The position numbers and the translations under genes are program-made. DNA of 12,443 bases from SFDP01 sp051653625 (GTDB taxonomy: Bacteria; Bacillota; Clostridia; Lachnospirales; Lachnospiraceae). The notes under the pieces were generated by a model. That model was not told the DNA's origin. It ran no database searches and saw nothing but the letters and a program-made list of their open reading frames with translations. This document shows positions 1-7,309 of this stretch, in pieces; within the stretch, counting starts at the first letter, position 1; each line of letters begins with the position of its first letter. The stretch covers positions 1 to 12,443 of the forward strand of contig JBOFWM010000015.1 in assembly GCA_051653625.1 (NCBI GenBank). Reading direction: 5' to 3'.

Positions 1-431
1 TGTTCTGCCGGTCTATTCCAAAGGAAAGATACAACATATCCTACTAAATATATTGGAACAAAAGTAGTTACCATTCCTATAAAATATGCGATAATAGGAG
101 CTTTCCCTAAAATAATTACATTAAAATAAGTTAAAATAACACAATTAATAATTACATAAATAAAATTAATGACTACATTTACTAATAGCCCAAATTTTAG
201 CGTATCTGGTTGTGCTTTACATTTAAATGCGAATCCTGCCCCCCACTTACCAACAGGAAGTAACATTCCAATCGCAAAAGAAATCAAATAAGCAATTGAG
301 AAATTCAATACTAGTAGTCCGACAATTATCTTCCCAGTTGCCAAAAGCTGTGCTGTCAATGAAATAGATAGTGCAATTGGAACATTCATAATTAAGGTAA
401 ATACTACTTTACACTTTTTACTCATTTTCAT
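1..431 (-). CDS. Four-helix membrane protein, possibly DUF2798-like (3' end outside window)
   Basis: The first 143 codons are visible; the C-terminus runs off the left edge. The product is strongly hydrophobic, with about four membrane segments near residues 9-31, 35-58, 78-101 and 112-137. The helices fall into two similar halves, each starting with a segment like 'LIMNVPIA' or 'LLVNVVIN' and ending in a second helix. This two-fold pattern recalls the DUF2798 family of small membrane proteins, but that is from memory of the pattern and uncertain. The start at 431 (MKMSK) follows GGGGGTAAGAAG; a second in-frame ATG lies two codons later. It begins 20 bp after the flavoprotein stop, so the two genes are probably co-transcribed. 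No catalytic motif is visible and the function is unknown. Confidence 0.7.
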   Translation of the reverse strand, partial: MKMSKKCKVVFTLIMNVPIALSISLTAQLLATGKIIVGLLVLNFSIAYLISFAIGMLLPVGKWGAGFAFKCKAQPDTLKFGLLVNVVINFIYVIINCVILTYFNVIILGKAPIIAYFIGMVTTFVPIYLVGYVVSFLWNRPAE

Positions 432-451
432 TCTTCTTACCCCCAATTTAA

Positions 452-1396
452 TTAAATTGTTTTAAAGATTTTTTCGATATATTTCTTCTGCTTTTCCTTT
501 ACAATTCCCATATTCTCTGGTTTTGCGTAAAATCCACCTTCTGTATGAGCAATCTCTTCTAAATGTTTTGCGCGCCCTTCAACAGTTGTACGATCTTTTA
601 TAAGACCATCTTCTTGAATTACAAATTTCCACTTACCTTCTTCTGTTTTTTCTAAAGTTCCACCTGCTCCACATACTTGACATTCAATAGGATAATCTAA
701 TCCATCCCATTGTACTTCCCCTAAAACAAGTGCATTCGAATGGCAATTCGGACACCATCCCATATCTTCGTCACCTAACCATTTTCTATTTTCTGGTTCT
801 GTATTTACAGCCGTCATAATATTTTCGCCTAATTTTCTTGCTCTTGCAATTAATTCATCATTCAATAAACATTGTGCATATCCTGGCACTTGTTTCGCTA
901 AAATCATATCAACTACTTTCATATCTGTAGTAAACATTGTTGCTTGCATAGCTTCTAATGCCATAGATTGCCATGCTCTAGTAGAACCACCTACTGCAAT
1001 TAGACCTGCTACTCTATCCTTATGTGCAATTGCTCCAATTGTTTCCAAAAATGCTGTTTCATAACTTAAACTTCTTTGTGCAAAAATTAGATATTCTCCA
1101 TTTGGCATCAAGTCATATGTAGGTGCTGAAAAAATAACTGCATCTTGCTCTAACATTACATCCATTATTTTTTTCTTATCATCCTTATCATCTAATACAC
1201 AACCGGTATGCTTACCTTGTGCCATACCTCGTGTACACGATGTACACCCTGTACAAGGTTCAATCTTATAATCTTTTAAATTGATCATAGTCACTTCTGC
1301 ACCTGCTTCCTCACAGTACATCAGCGCCTCTTTTAATAAAATCTCGCTATTCCCATTTTTTCTTCCAGAAGTGAGCCCCATCACTTTTTTTGCCAT
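452..1396 (-). CDS. Iron-sulfur flavoprotein / NAD(P)H-dependent FMN reductase family with C-terminal zinc ribbon
   Basis: This 314-residue protein starts with a flavodoxin-like fold (residues 3-200). It shows the N-terminal phosphate-binding stretch 'GLTSGRKNGNSE' and a second flavin-side loop 'SAPTYDLMPNG' at 90-100. A compact cysteine cluster, C48-x2-C51-x2-C54 plus C66, resembles the 4Fe-4S motif of archaeal and clostridial iron-sulfur flavoproteins (Isf), so it probably passes electrons between a reduced carrier and FMN in the cytoplasm. The C-terminal third is unusual: paired CxxC motifs at C215/C218 and C239/C242 look like a zinc ribbon or rubredoxin-like knuckle. A perfect AGGAGG precedes the ATG. 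It is the first gene of an operon with the membrane protein at 1-431 and is divergent from a PucR-type regulator, which may control it. The physiological substrate is unknown. Confidence 0.85.
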   Translation of the reverse strand: MAKKVMGLTSGRKNGNSEILLKEALMYCEEAGAEVTMINLKDYKIEPCTGCTSCTRGMAQGKHTGCVLDDKDDKKKIMDVMLEQDAVIFSAPTYDLMPNGEYLIFAQRSLSYETAFLETIGAIAHKDRVAGLIAVGGSTRAWQSMALEAMQATMFTTDMKVVDMILAKQVPGYAQCLLNDELIARARKLGENIMTAVNTEPENRKWLGDEDMGWCPNCHSNALVLGEVQWDGLDYPIECQVCGAGGTLEKTEEGKWKFVIQEDGLIKDRTTVEGRAKHLEEIAHTEGGFYAKPENMGIVKEKQKKYIEKIFKTI

Positions 1397-1457
1397 TTTT
1401 CTTCCTCCTAATTGTTTATATTTCCTTATTTCTAGAATTTTCCTATCAATACTAACA

Positions 1458-1486
1458 TTGTACTCATTCGAGAAATTTGTTATACT
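1458..1486 (+). promoter_or_regulatory. Candidate sigma-A promoter for the PucR-type gene
   Basis: A -35-like TTGTAC (1458-1463) and a -10-like TATACT (1481-1486) are separated by 17 bp, a good vegetative promoter match reading toward the regulator. Transcription would start near 1493, leaving a leader of about 90 nt that contains the inverted repeat at 1501-1540. Confidence 0.5.
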
Positions 1487-1488
1487 TA

Positions 1489-1517
1489 ATCATATCATTT
1501 TCGTTTTTTTTGAGCAT
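1489..1517 (-). promoter_or_regulatory. Candidate extended -10 promoter for the flavoprotein operon
   Basis: On the minus strand an extended -10, TGATATGAT (hexamer at 1489-1494), is preceded 17 bp upstream by a poor -35 (ATGCTC, 1512-1517). The weak -35 suggests dependence on an activator. It lies inside the inverted repeat at 1501-1540. The -10 elements of this promoter and of the divergent regulator promoter nearly abut, so their activities could interfere. Confidence 0.35.
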
Positions 1518-1540
1518 AGTATTCTAGTTCAAAAAAACGA
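1501..1540. repeat. Imperfect inverted repeat between divergent genes, candidate operator
   Basis: The arms are TCGTTTTTTTTGA (1501-1513) and TTCAAAAAAACGA (1528-1540), identical as inverted copies except for one extra T and the innermost base, with a 14-bp centre. A second, nested pair, ATAGTA (1516-1521) and TACTAT (1541-1546), overlaps it. The element lies over the -35 region of the candidate flavoprotein promoter and just downstream of the candidate regulator start site. That suits a protein-binding site for the PucR-type regulator. It could instead fold as a weak A-U hairpin in the regulator mRNA. It has too little GC to be a convincing terminator. Confidence 0.45.
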
Positions 1541-1584
1541 TACTATTATTGTTAATTTTTAGACATTTGTACAATGGGGGTTGT

Positions 1585-3123
1585 ATGGCTTACTTAGGAA
1601 ACATTATCAAACATCTTGAATCTCTCTTAGAAATTAAAATTCATGGTCGCTTTCATTCTCGTGCTGAAATTGATTGTGTTTTATTTCTACAGACGCATAA
1701 TGCAGCACCAAGTCTGCCTGATTGCAAAAAATTATACATTGGATATTTTACAGATTTGGCCCAAATTCCTTCTTTTCCAAATCTACTATTATTAAATTGC
1801 ACAAAAAAAGAAGCTGTGGAGACAGCTCTTTTTGTAGTTGAAAATCTTAATATTTTTGAGGTGTTTAACATTATACAAGATATGATCGCGAAACAATATT
1901 GCTTAAAAGCAAATCGTGAAAAATTATTTAAAACACTTTATAGCGAGAATGGGCTTCAAGGATTGGTCTATGTTGCACATGAGCATTTAAAAAATACTAT
2001 TACAATTTGTGATACAAGCTTTTCCATTCTTTGTGCTGCTCCTTCTACAAATGACCCACAAAGTTTAGAAGAAAAAAATGGACGACTTTATTTAAAAGAC
2101 GATCTTTTTCAAGATATGGTGGATAAAAAAGTGATTGAACATATTTATTCTTCAAATCTACCTTTTGTTGTCAAATTTGATGATTTTCCATATAAATGGG
2201 CATTTCAGAGCATACGAATGCATCATATCACAATGGGCTATATTTGCGTTCGTGCCTCTGAACGTGAACTTACCGAGGATGATCTTGATTTTATAATCTT
2301 ATTATCCCAAATGATTTCTATCGAATTACAAAAAAATCCAAGTTATAGTTACCCTACTGGATTAAGATATGAATTTTTTCTTACCGAATTATTATCTGGA
2401 ACATTAACAAGAACCTCTACGATCCATAACAGGCTTCTACAATTAGAAAAAAAACCTCAAAATTTTTATTTTGTTATAATCATTGATTTTCCTGAAGAAA
2501 AACACAAACAAAGATTTGTAAAAAATTACTACGAACAGATTTTACTGATTTTTCCAAATTCAATGGTTGCTTTTTATCGTGAAAATCTTACACTTTTACT
2601 ACCAAGTAATACTACCTTACCTTTTTCTGAAAAAATAGAAAACCGATTTGCCACATTTTTACAATTAAATCAAATGCACGCATATATTAGTTATCCATTT
2701 TTCGATATTTCAAAAACACACATGTATTACAAACAAGCGGAAACATTATCCTCTCTTAAAGTACAAAATCTAAATACAAAGAAGCATCCTTTTGTATTTT
2801 ATAATACTTACTTTTTAGAGCATATTGTTACACAATGTCAAGATTATGATCTTCTTACTACTTCCATTCATCCTGATATTCAAAGCATTTTGGAATACGA
2901 TAAACAAAATGGGAGTGACTACGGAAATACACTACGTATTTATCTCGAAGAAAACAGAAATGCTGTAGCAGCATCTACCAAACTCAATGTACACAAAAGT
3001 ACTTTTTTTTATCGGCTCAGTAAAATAGCCGATTTATTTGATATTGATGTTAACGATGGTGTTCGCCTATTCGCATATGAGTATTCATTTCGTGTATTAA
3101 ATTTCCTTGAAGAGAAATATTAA
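1585..3123 (+). CDS. PucR/CdaR-like transcriptional regulator
   Basis: The protein has 512 residues from the ATG at 1585. I chose this start because GGGGG (1576-1580) sits just before it; an upstream in-frame TTG at 1549 has no such site. The C-terminus (about 449-507) is a PucR-type helix-turn-helix: 'LRIYLEENRNAVAAS' followed by 'LNVHKSTFFYRLSKI', the typical leader helix and H-x-x-T/S-F-x-Y-R-L recognition region of this family. Residues 120-250 look like a GAF-type sensor, and 260-400 correspond to the linker region of CdaR/PucR proteins. Such regulators usually activate neighbouring catabolic or redox genes in response to a small metabolite. The likely target is the divergent flavoprotein operon. 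The effector cannot be read from the sequence. Confidence 0.85.
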   Translation: MAYLGNIIKHLESLLEIKIHGRFHSRAEIDCVLFLQTHNAAPSLPDCKKLYIGYFTDLAQIPSFPNLLLLNCTKKEAVETALFVVENLNIFEVFNIIQDMIAKQYCLKANREKLFKTLYSENGLQGLVYVAHEHLKNTITICDTSFSILCAAPSTNDPQSLEEKNGRLYLKDDLFQDMVDKKVIEHIYSSNLPFVVKFDDFPYKWAFQSIRMHHITMGYICVRASERELTEDDLDFIILLSQMISIELQKNPSYSYPTGLRYEFFLTELLSGTLTRTSTIHNRLLQLEKKPQNFYFVIIIDFPEEKHKQRFVKNYYEQILLIFPNSMVAFYRENLTLLLPSNTTLPFSEKIENRFATFLQLNQMHAYISYPFFDISKTHMYYKQAETLSSLKVQNLNTKKHPFVFYNTYFLEHIVTQCQDYDLLTTSIHPDIQSILEYDKQNGSDYGNTLRIYLEENRNAVAASTKLNVHKSTFFYRLSKIADLFDIDVNDGVRLFAYEYSFRVLNFLEEKY

Positions 3124-3133
3124 CGGCACTTGC

Positions 3134-3160
3134 ATGGGAATTTTTACTTTTCCATTTTTT
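3134..3160 (+). terminator. Weak candidate terminator after the PucR-type gene
   Basis: ATGGGAA (3134-3140) can pair with TTCCAT (3150-3155), with one bulged G and a 9-base loop, and a run of T follows immediately. The stem is short and AT-rich, and it overlaps the 3' end of the convergent GGDEF gene, so this is a tentative call. Confidence 0.25.
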
Positions 3161-5354
3161 TCAATCGATTTTCCATACGATATTTTATAAGAAATGTTGA
3201 AATAATATTACATACTGTACCTAATTCTTCTATTTCTTGATCATCTGGATGTCTTTCGGCTGTACAATCGTCAAATCCTACAAACCCCTTTAATTGTTTC
3301 GACTCGAACATAGGGAATTGTAGCATTGATTTGATTCCTTGTGGTTCTAGTACTGAGCGATCTAATTCAGGCAAACTATCTAAACTTTTCATGATAAATT
3401 TTCCGTCTCGAAGGAAAGCTCTTGTAGATGTCGAAGCCGCTTCGATTGGTACCTCTTGAAGAGAATCTATTTCTGGCGAAACTCCTTTATTACACCACTC
3501 AAATGTATTACATGTTGTTTTTCCGTCCTCAGATGTCTCAAAAATATATCCCCTACTATAGTTATAATGTTTTGTTAACAATTCTAGTACGTTATTAATG
3601 CCATCTTCAATTGTCTCTGATTTATAAAGAATCTCGAAAACATATCCAGAACGATTATCAATAAAATGTTTTTTCGCTTTTTCATTTTCTGCATCAATCT
3701 TTGTACGACTACTTTCATACCCTGAAAAGGATTCTCCCTGATAAATGCTATATATATTCTTCCCTTTATTTTTTGCATTGTATAATGCAATATCTGCCAT
3801 CTTATAAAGTTCTGCAAAACCAGCCCCATGTCCTGGATAGATAGCAATTCCCACACTCGCTGATACAGCATACGTTACGCCAAATGCACTCGTATACTTT
3901 CTATTAAATTCATGACAAATCATTTTTGCTTTTTTCTCTATAATATCAGAATTAGAATGACGTTTGATATATACAAGAAATTCATCGCCACCAACTCTTC
4001 CCAAAATATCATCACTTCTAAAAATCTGTTTCAACTTACTTGTCAATTCACGAAGTACTTCATCTCCTTTAGAATGTCCTAAATGATCATTAATATTTTT
4101 AAAATTATCTACATCAATTAAGAAAAGTGCTCCAGCATTTTTACATTTCACATCTGCATCTAAATAAGATTTAATTTTTATTTCCACAGTTCCTTTGTTA
4201 TATAATCCTGTCAATGAATCTCTTTCTGCACGCTCTTGCAACTCCAATTGATGTTGCTTTTCTTCATTAATATCCTTAACGTATGTAAAACCCATAACAT
4301 CCTTTGTAATTCGGTCTTGGTATAAATGCATAACAGACCTTACCCATCCATACTCACCTTCTTTATTAAGCCTTCTATAATCTACAGTAATTTGTGAATT
4401 ACCATCCTCAAACATTTTTAAAAGGTTCTTCGAATCTGTGTTTTCATAGACTATCTCTACATCATCTTTGTATACTAAACGACGTATAATTTCCGATTGC
4501 ATAAATTTATAATCATAAATTTTATCTCCATATTGATCTTTGAACTGTTCAAAACCTTTCACTAATTTCTCATGTGTTAAATTTGACTCATAAGAGATAA
4601 GTGCCTCACTGATCACCGCTTCACGATACTGTTGTTCTTTATAATATCCTTGCATTAATTTTTGATTTTCACTTTGATATCCAAGAAGAGTACTCATATT
4701 AAAAGAAAAGTATAAAATAACATATAATCCTATCGTTACTGCAATTGGCATAAATATTTGATTTTCTAATATCACCAAATCAGATAAAGGTTTTGCATAT
4801 ACTCTTGCATTCATAACTAAGTAGAAATTAAAAACTGTCAACCATAGATTCATAAAAAAAAGTTGCTCTTTATGCTGACAAATCACTTGAACTTTTTCCA
4901 TTGGAATAAATTTTAAAGCAAGTAATAATACAGCTACAAGCAAGATTAAAAGTATCGTAAAGATATCTAAAAAATATGTAGATGATTCTATAATCTCTGA
5001 AAATGTAATTCTTCGAACCCAAGCAGATACGGCAAGTACGATAGAATGAAGTGTCATATAATGAAAAATAAATGTTGATGCTACAAGATAAACTCTTTTT
5101 ATATGATCTTTGTAAAAACAAAAAAATTCTAAAGATAGAACAAAAAGTAAGGCAATATAAATATATGGAATGTAAGATGCTTTCACATCTAATTCCATCC
5201 AAAATATTACCGCATTTAAACATCCAACAACTAATCGTTTTGGTTTATTAATCTTAGGTTCATTTAGAATCCTATCAACAAATTCCATAACTAAATATGT
5301 ATATATTATCATTGAAACTGACATTAGAATAGTAATTTCCATTGAATTATTCAT
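3144..5354 (-). CDS. Membrane-anchored diguanylate cyclase (7TM-PAS-GGDEF-GAF)
   Basis: This 736-residue protein should make cyclic di-GMP from two GTP. The N-terminal 220 residues hold about seven hydrophobic helices, forming a membrane sensor module. A PAS-like domain with a PAC-type end ('GFTYVKDINEEK', 355-366) follows at about 245-370. The cyclase domain begins at RDSLTGLYN (378-386) and includes the metal-binding stretch DVDNF (414-418). It has an intact GGDEF signature at 455-459, so it should be active. An RxxD inhibitory site (R446-D449) lies exactly five residues before the signature, predicting product feedback. A C-terminal GAF-like region (about 565-730) is an uncommon addition after GGDEF. 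AAGGGG precedes the ATG by 9 bases. The 133 bp upstream are very AT-rich, with a possible -10 (TATGAT, 5410-5415) but no clear -35. Read-through from the ligase operon is therefore possible. Confidence 0.9.
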   Translation of the reverse strand: MNNSMEITILMSVSMIIYTYLVMEFVDRILNEPKINKPKRLVVGCLNAVIFWMELDVKASYIPYIYIALLFVLSLEFFCFYKDHIKRVYLVASTFIFHYMTLHSIVLAVSAWVRRITFSEIIESSTYFLDIFTILLILLVAVLLLALKFIPMEKVQVICQHKEQLFFMNLWLTVFNFYLVMNARVYAKPLSDLVILENQIFMPIAVTIGLYVILYFSFNMSTLLGYQSENQKLMQGYYKEQQYREAVISEALISYESNLTHEKLVKGFEQFKDQYGDKIYDYKFMQSEIIRRLVYKDDVEIVYENTDSKNLLKMFEDGNSQITVDYRRLNKEGEYGWVRSVMHLYQDRITKDVMGFTYVKDINEEKQHQLELQERAERDSLTGLYNKGTVEIKIKSYLDADVKCKNAGALFLIDVDNFKNINDHLGHSKGDEVLRELTSKLKQIFRSDDILGRVGGDEFLVYIKRHSNSDIIEKKAKMICHEFNRKYTSAFGVTYAVSASVGIAIYPGHGAGFAELYKMADIALYNAKNKGKNIYSIYQGESFSGYESSRTKIDAENEKAKKHFIDNRSGYVFEILYKSETIEDGINNVLELLTKHYNYSRGYIFETSEDGKTTCNTFEWCNKGVSPEIDSLQEVPIEAASTSTRAFLRDGKFIMKSLDSLPELDRSVLEPQGIKSMLQFPMFESKQLKGFVGFDDCTAERHPDDQEIEELGTVCNIISTFLIKYRMENRLKKMEK

Positions 5355-5487
5355 TTAACATTGCCCCTTATCCCACTTCCTTGTAGTAATAATCACACTT
5401 AATAATAATATCATATTCTTATTAAAATTAAAATGTATATTTTCAATGATAATAGCAAAAATTTTTCCTTATTAAATTCATATTACT

Positions 5488-7005
5488 TTACTTACGCTTT
5501 ATCTTCTTAGACGGTGTTTTTTCAAATTCTTCTTGTCGCACAATTAAACTATGTATTTTTTTATATAATGGCATGCCTTTATTAAATTCATCAATAATAT
5601 CCTGAAGTTTTGCTGGTACATCTTTGATATGCTTCTTCATTGCATACTCTAAATCAGGATAAATTTCTGCTTCAATCACAGATTCTTTTTCCCTTACAAT
5701 AATCTCACAGATAAGAGGATCTTTTGCTATTTCATTTTCTAGCTCTTCTGGTGATACATTTTCACCATTTTTAAGAATGATAAGATTTTTTCTTCGTCCT
5801 GTTATATAAACAAAATCATCTTCATCAATATACCCCAAATCCCCTGTACGAAGCCAACCTCCCTCAACAAGCGTTTCTGCTGTTTCTTCTGGCATCTTGT
5901 AATATCCAAGCATTACACTAGAACCGCGCACCCAAATTTCTCCATCCACCGTCTTTGCTTCACAGTTTGGAACTAGCTTACCTACAGAACCAATTTTGTT
6001 CTCCCACGAAAGGTTTGTACTGATAAGCGGAGAGCACTCTGTCATTCCATATCCTTGTAAAACAGTGAAACCATACTCAGATAGCGCATGAATCATCTCG
6101 GGTGCAAGATATGCACCACCACTACAGATGGTTTTTAAATTCCCACCAAAAGCTGCCTTCGCAACCATTTTCTTTGGTAAAATACCGGTAGCATCTTTTA
6201 ATTTTTTATAGACAGATTCTATTACTAGAGGCACAAGACAAATAATTTCTGGTTGAAATAGCTTCATATTACGTGACACATGCATAATTGAATCATTAAT
6301 ACAAATATCAAGTCCAATATAAAGCCCTTTCAAAATATCCATTGTAAAACAATAGGCATGATGAATCGGCAGTAATGTCATAGAAACCGTACCTGCTGGA
6401 ATTTTCATGTCTAGTGAAGTAGCATTATCTGCTAAATTACGATGGGTTAACATAACACCCTTACTTTTTCCTGTTGTACCCGATGTGAAAAGAATAGCGC
6501 ACATTTTATTAGGATCTAGTTCACAAGAAAAATCACCCTCATTTTCCTTTCTTAAATGTGGCAACGACAATATATCTTCTGTACATTCTATATCCTGCAT
6601 GGAAATCTTTATTTTTACATTTGGACAACGTTCTGCAACCATTTGCGCTACATCTTTACGTAAATTGTCAAAGACCAATACGCTAATATCTGCTCGATTC
6701 AATAATTCACAAATCTCCTCCACTTTTAAAAGTACATCTAAGGGTACCACAACGCCACCACTATTAACTGTCCCAAAGTAAGTAATAATCCATTCATACG
6801 TTGTTGGTCCAATAACAGCTACATGTTTTCCTTGCATATCTAGTGACTTAAGAATTCTACTAAATGTCTGACTATCACGTTGTAACTCTAAATATGTTTT
6901 TGTGATGATTTCCTTTTGTTCCTTATAACGAATAGCCGGATTGCGTCCGTAAGTGTTTGCTGCGTAATCAATAATATCTTTCATGGTACTTATTTGTGCA
7001 CTCAT
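5488..7005 (-). CDS. AMP-forming acyl-activating ligase (acyl-CoA or acyl-ACP synthetase)
   Basis: This 505-residue ANL-superfamily enzyme activates a carboxylic acid as acyl-AMP and passes it to a thiol. The core motifs are intact: P-loop FTSGTTGKSKG (173-183), YGMTECSP (319-326), GWLRTGDLG (383-391), the hinge GRRKNLI (403-409), and a C-terminal PSKKIKR with the expected catalytic lysine at 501. Overall it resembles long-chain fatty-acid ligases. The ACP gene lies only 46 bp upstream, so the acceptor may be that ACP rather than CoA. I take ATG 7005 as the start because GGGAGGG sits 9 bases before it; an in-frame TTG at 7023 would place the ribosome site inside the gene. It is the last gene of the five-gene operon. 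Substrate chain length cannot be told from sequence alone. Confidence 0.88.
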   Translation of the reverse strand: MSAQISTMKDIIDYAANTYGRNPAIRYKEQKEIITKTYLELQRDSQTFSRILKSLDMQGKHVAVIGPTTYEWIITYFGTVNSGGVVVPLDVLLKVEEICELLNRADISVLVFDNLRKDVAQMVAERCPNVKIKISMQDIECTEDILSLPHLRKENEGDFSCELDPNKMCAILFTSGTTGKSKGVMLTHRNLADNATSLDMKIPAGTVSMTLLPIHHAYCFTMDILKGLYIGLDICINDSIMHVSRNMKLFQPEIICLVPLVIESVYKKLKDATGILPKKMVAKAAFGGNLKTICSGGAYLAPEMIHALSEYGFTVLQGYGMTECSPLISTNLSWENKIGSVGKLVPNCEAKTVDGEIWVRGSSVMLGYYKMPEETAETLVEGGWLRTGDLGYIDEDDFVYITGRRKNLIILKNGENVSPEELENEIAKDPLICEIIVREKESVIEAEIYPDLEYAMKKHIKDVPAKLQDIIDEFNKGMPLYKKIHSLIVRQEEFEKTPSKKIKRK

Positions 7006-7051
7006 AATTTGATTCCCTCCCAAATATAGCTTAAATACTAGTTTTTTTGTG

Positions 7052-7282
7052 TTATTCGCTTCTCAAACTTTCAATATAATTTATCGCTTCTTTAACTGTT
7101 ACAATTTCAGCCACTTTTCGTTCTTCTACTTCAATATCAAATACCTCTTCTAATTCTCCTATCATGCTCATGAAATCGTAGGATGTAAATCCTAAATCTT
7201 CTACAAAACGCGACTCCAACGTAATAGACTCTTTCTCCACCTCTACATATTCACAAATCATATCTCTTATTTCTTCAAACAT
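7052..7282 (-). CDS. Free-standing acyl carrier protein
   Basis: This is a 76-residue acidic protein of normal ACP length. The phosphopantetheine attachment region is 'DLGFTSYDFMSM', giving Ser34 as the modified residue. The usual DSL is replaced by TSY, as seen in some stand-alone carrier proteins of dedicated pathways rather than the housekeeping fatty-acid ACP. The following 'GELEEVFDIEVEE' is typical helix II of an ACP. Its start follows AGAGG with normal spacing and lies 27 bp after the condensation-like gene, and the ligase follows 46 bp later. It therefore probably carries the acyl group between those two enzymes. It must be activated by a phosphopantetheinyl transferase encoded elsewhere. 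Confidence 0.88.
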   Translation of the reverse strand: MFEEIRDMICEYVEVEKESITLESRFVEDLGFTSYDFMSMIGELEEVFDIEVEERKVAEIVTVKEAINYIESLRSE

Positions 7283-7309
7283 AATATTTCCTCTCTTCCT
7301 TTTTCTAGA

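Noticed and set aside
1281..1562. 93-residue plus-strand reading frame
   Set aside because: Its first third is antisense to the flavoprotein gene, the rest crosses the promoter region, it has no ribosome site and the product has no family features.
1549..1584. Upstream TTG start adding 12 residues to the PucR-type regulator
   Set aside because: No ribosome site before it; GGGGG sits correctly before ATG 1585 and would fall inside the longer gene.
4870..5223. 117-residue minus-strand frame inside the GGDEF gene
   Set aside because: It is an alternative frame over the membrane-helix codons, so hydrophobicity is expected by chance; no ribosome site.
5355..5487. Possible terminator or small RNA in the AT-rich gap between ligase and GGDEF genes
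   Set aside because: Only weak AT palindromes are present, with no GC stem plus T-run; not enough to call either.
6407..6781. 124-residue plus-strand frame
   Set aside because: Antisense to the conserved AMP-binding core of the ligase, with no start signal or family match.
7006..7023. Upstream TTG start adding six residues to the ligase
   Set aside because: The extension consists of the Shine-Dalgarno GGGAGGG itself; ATG 7005 is correctly spaced from it.
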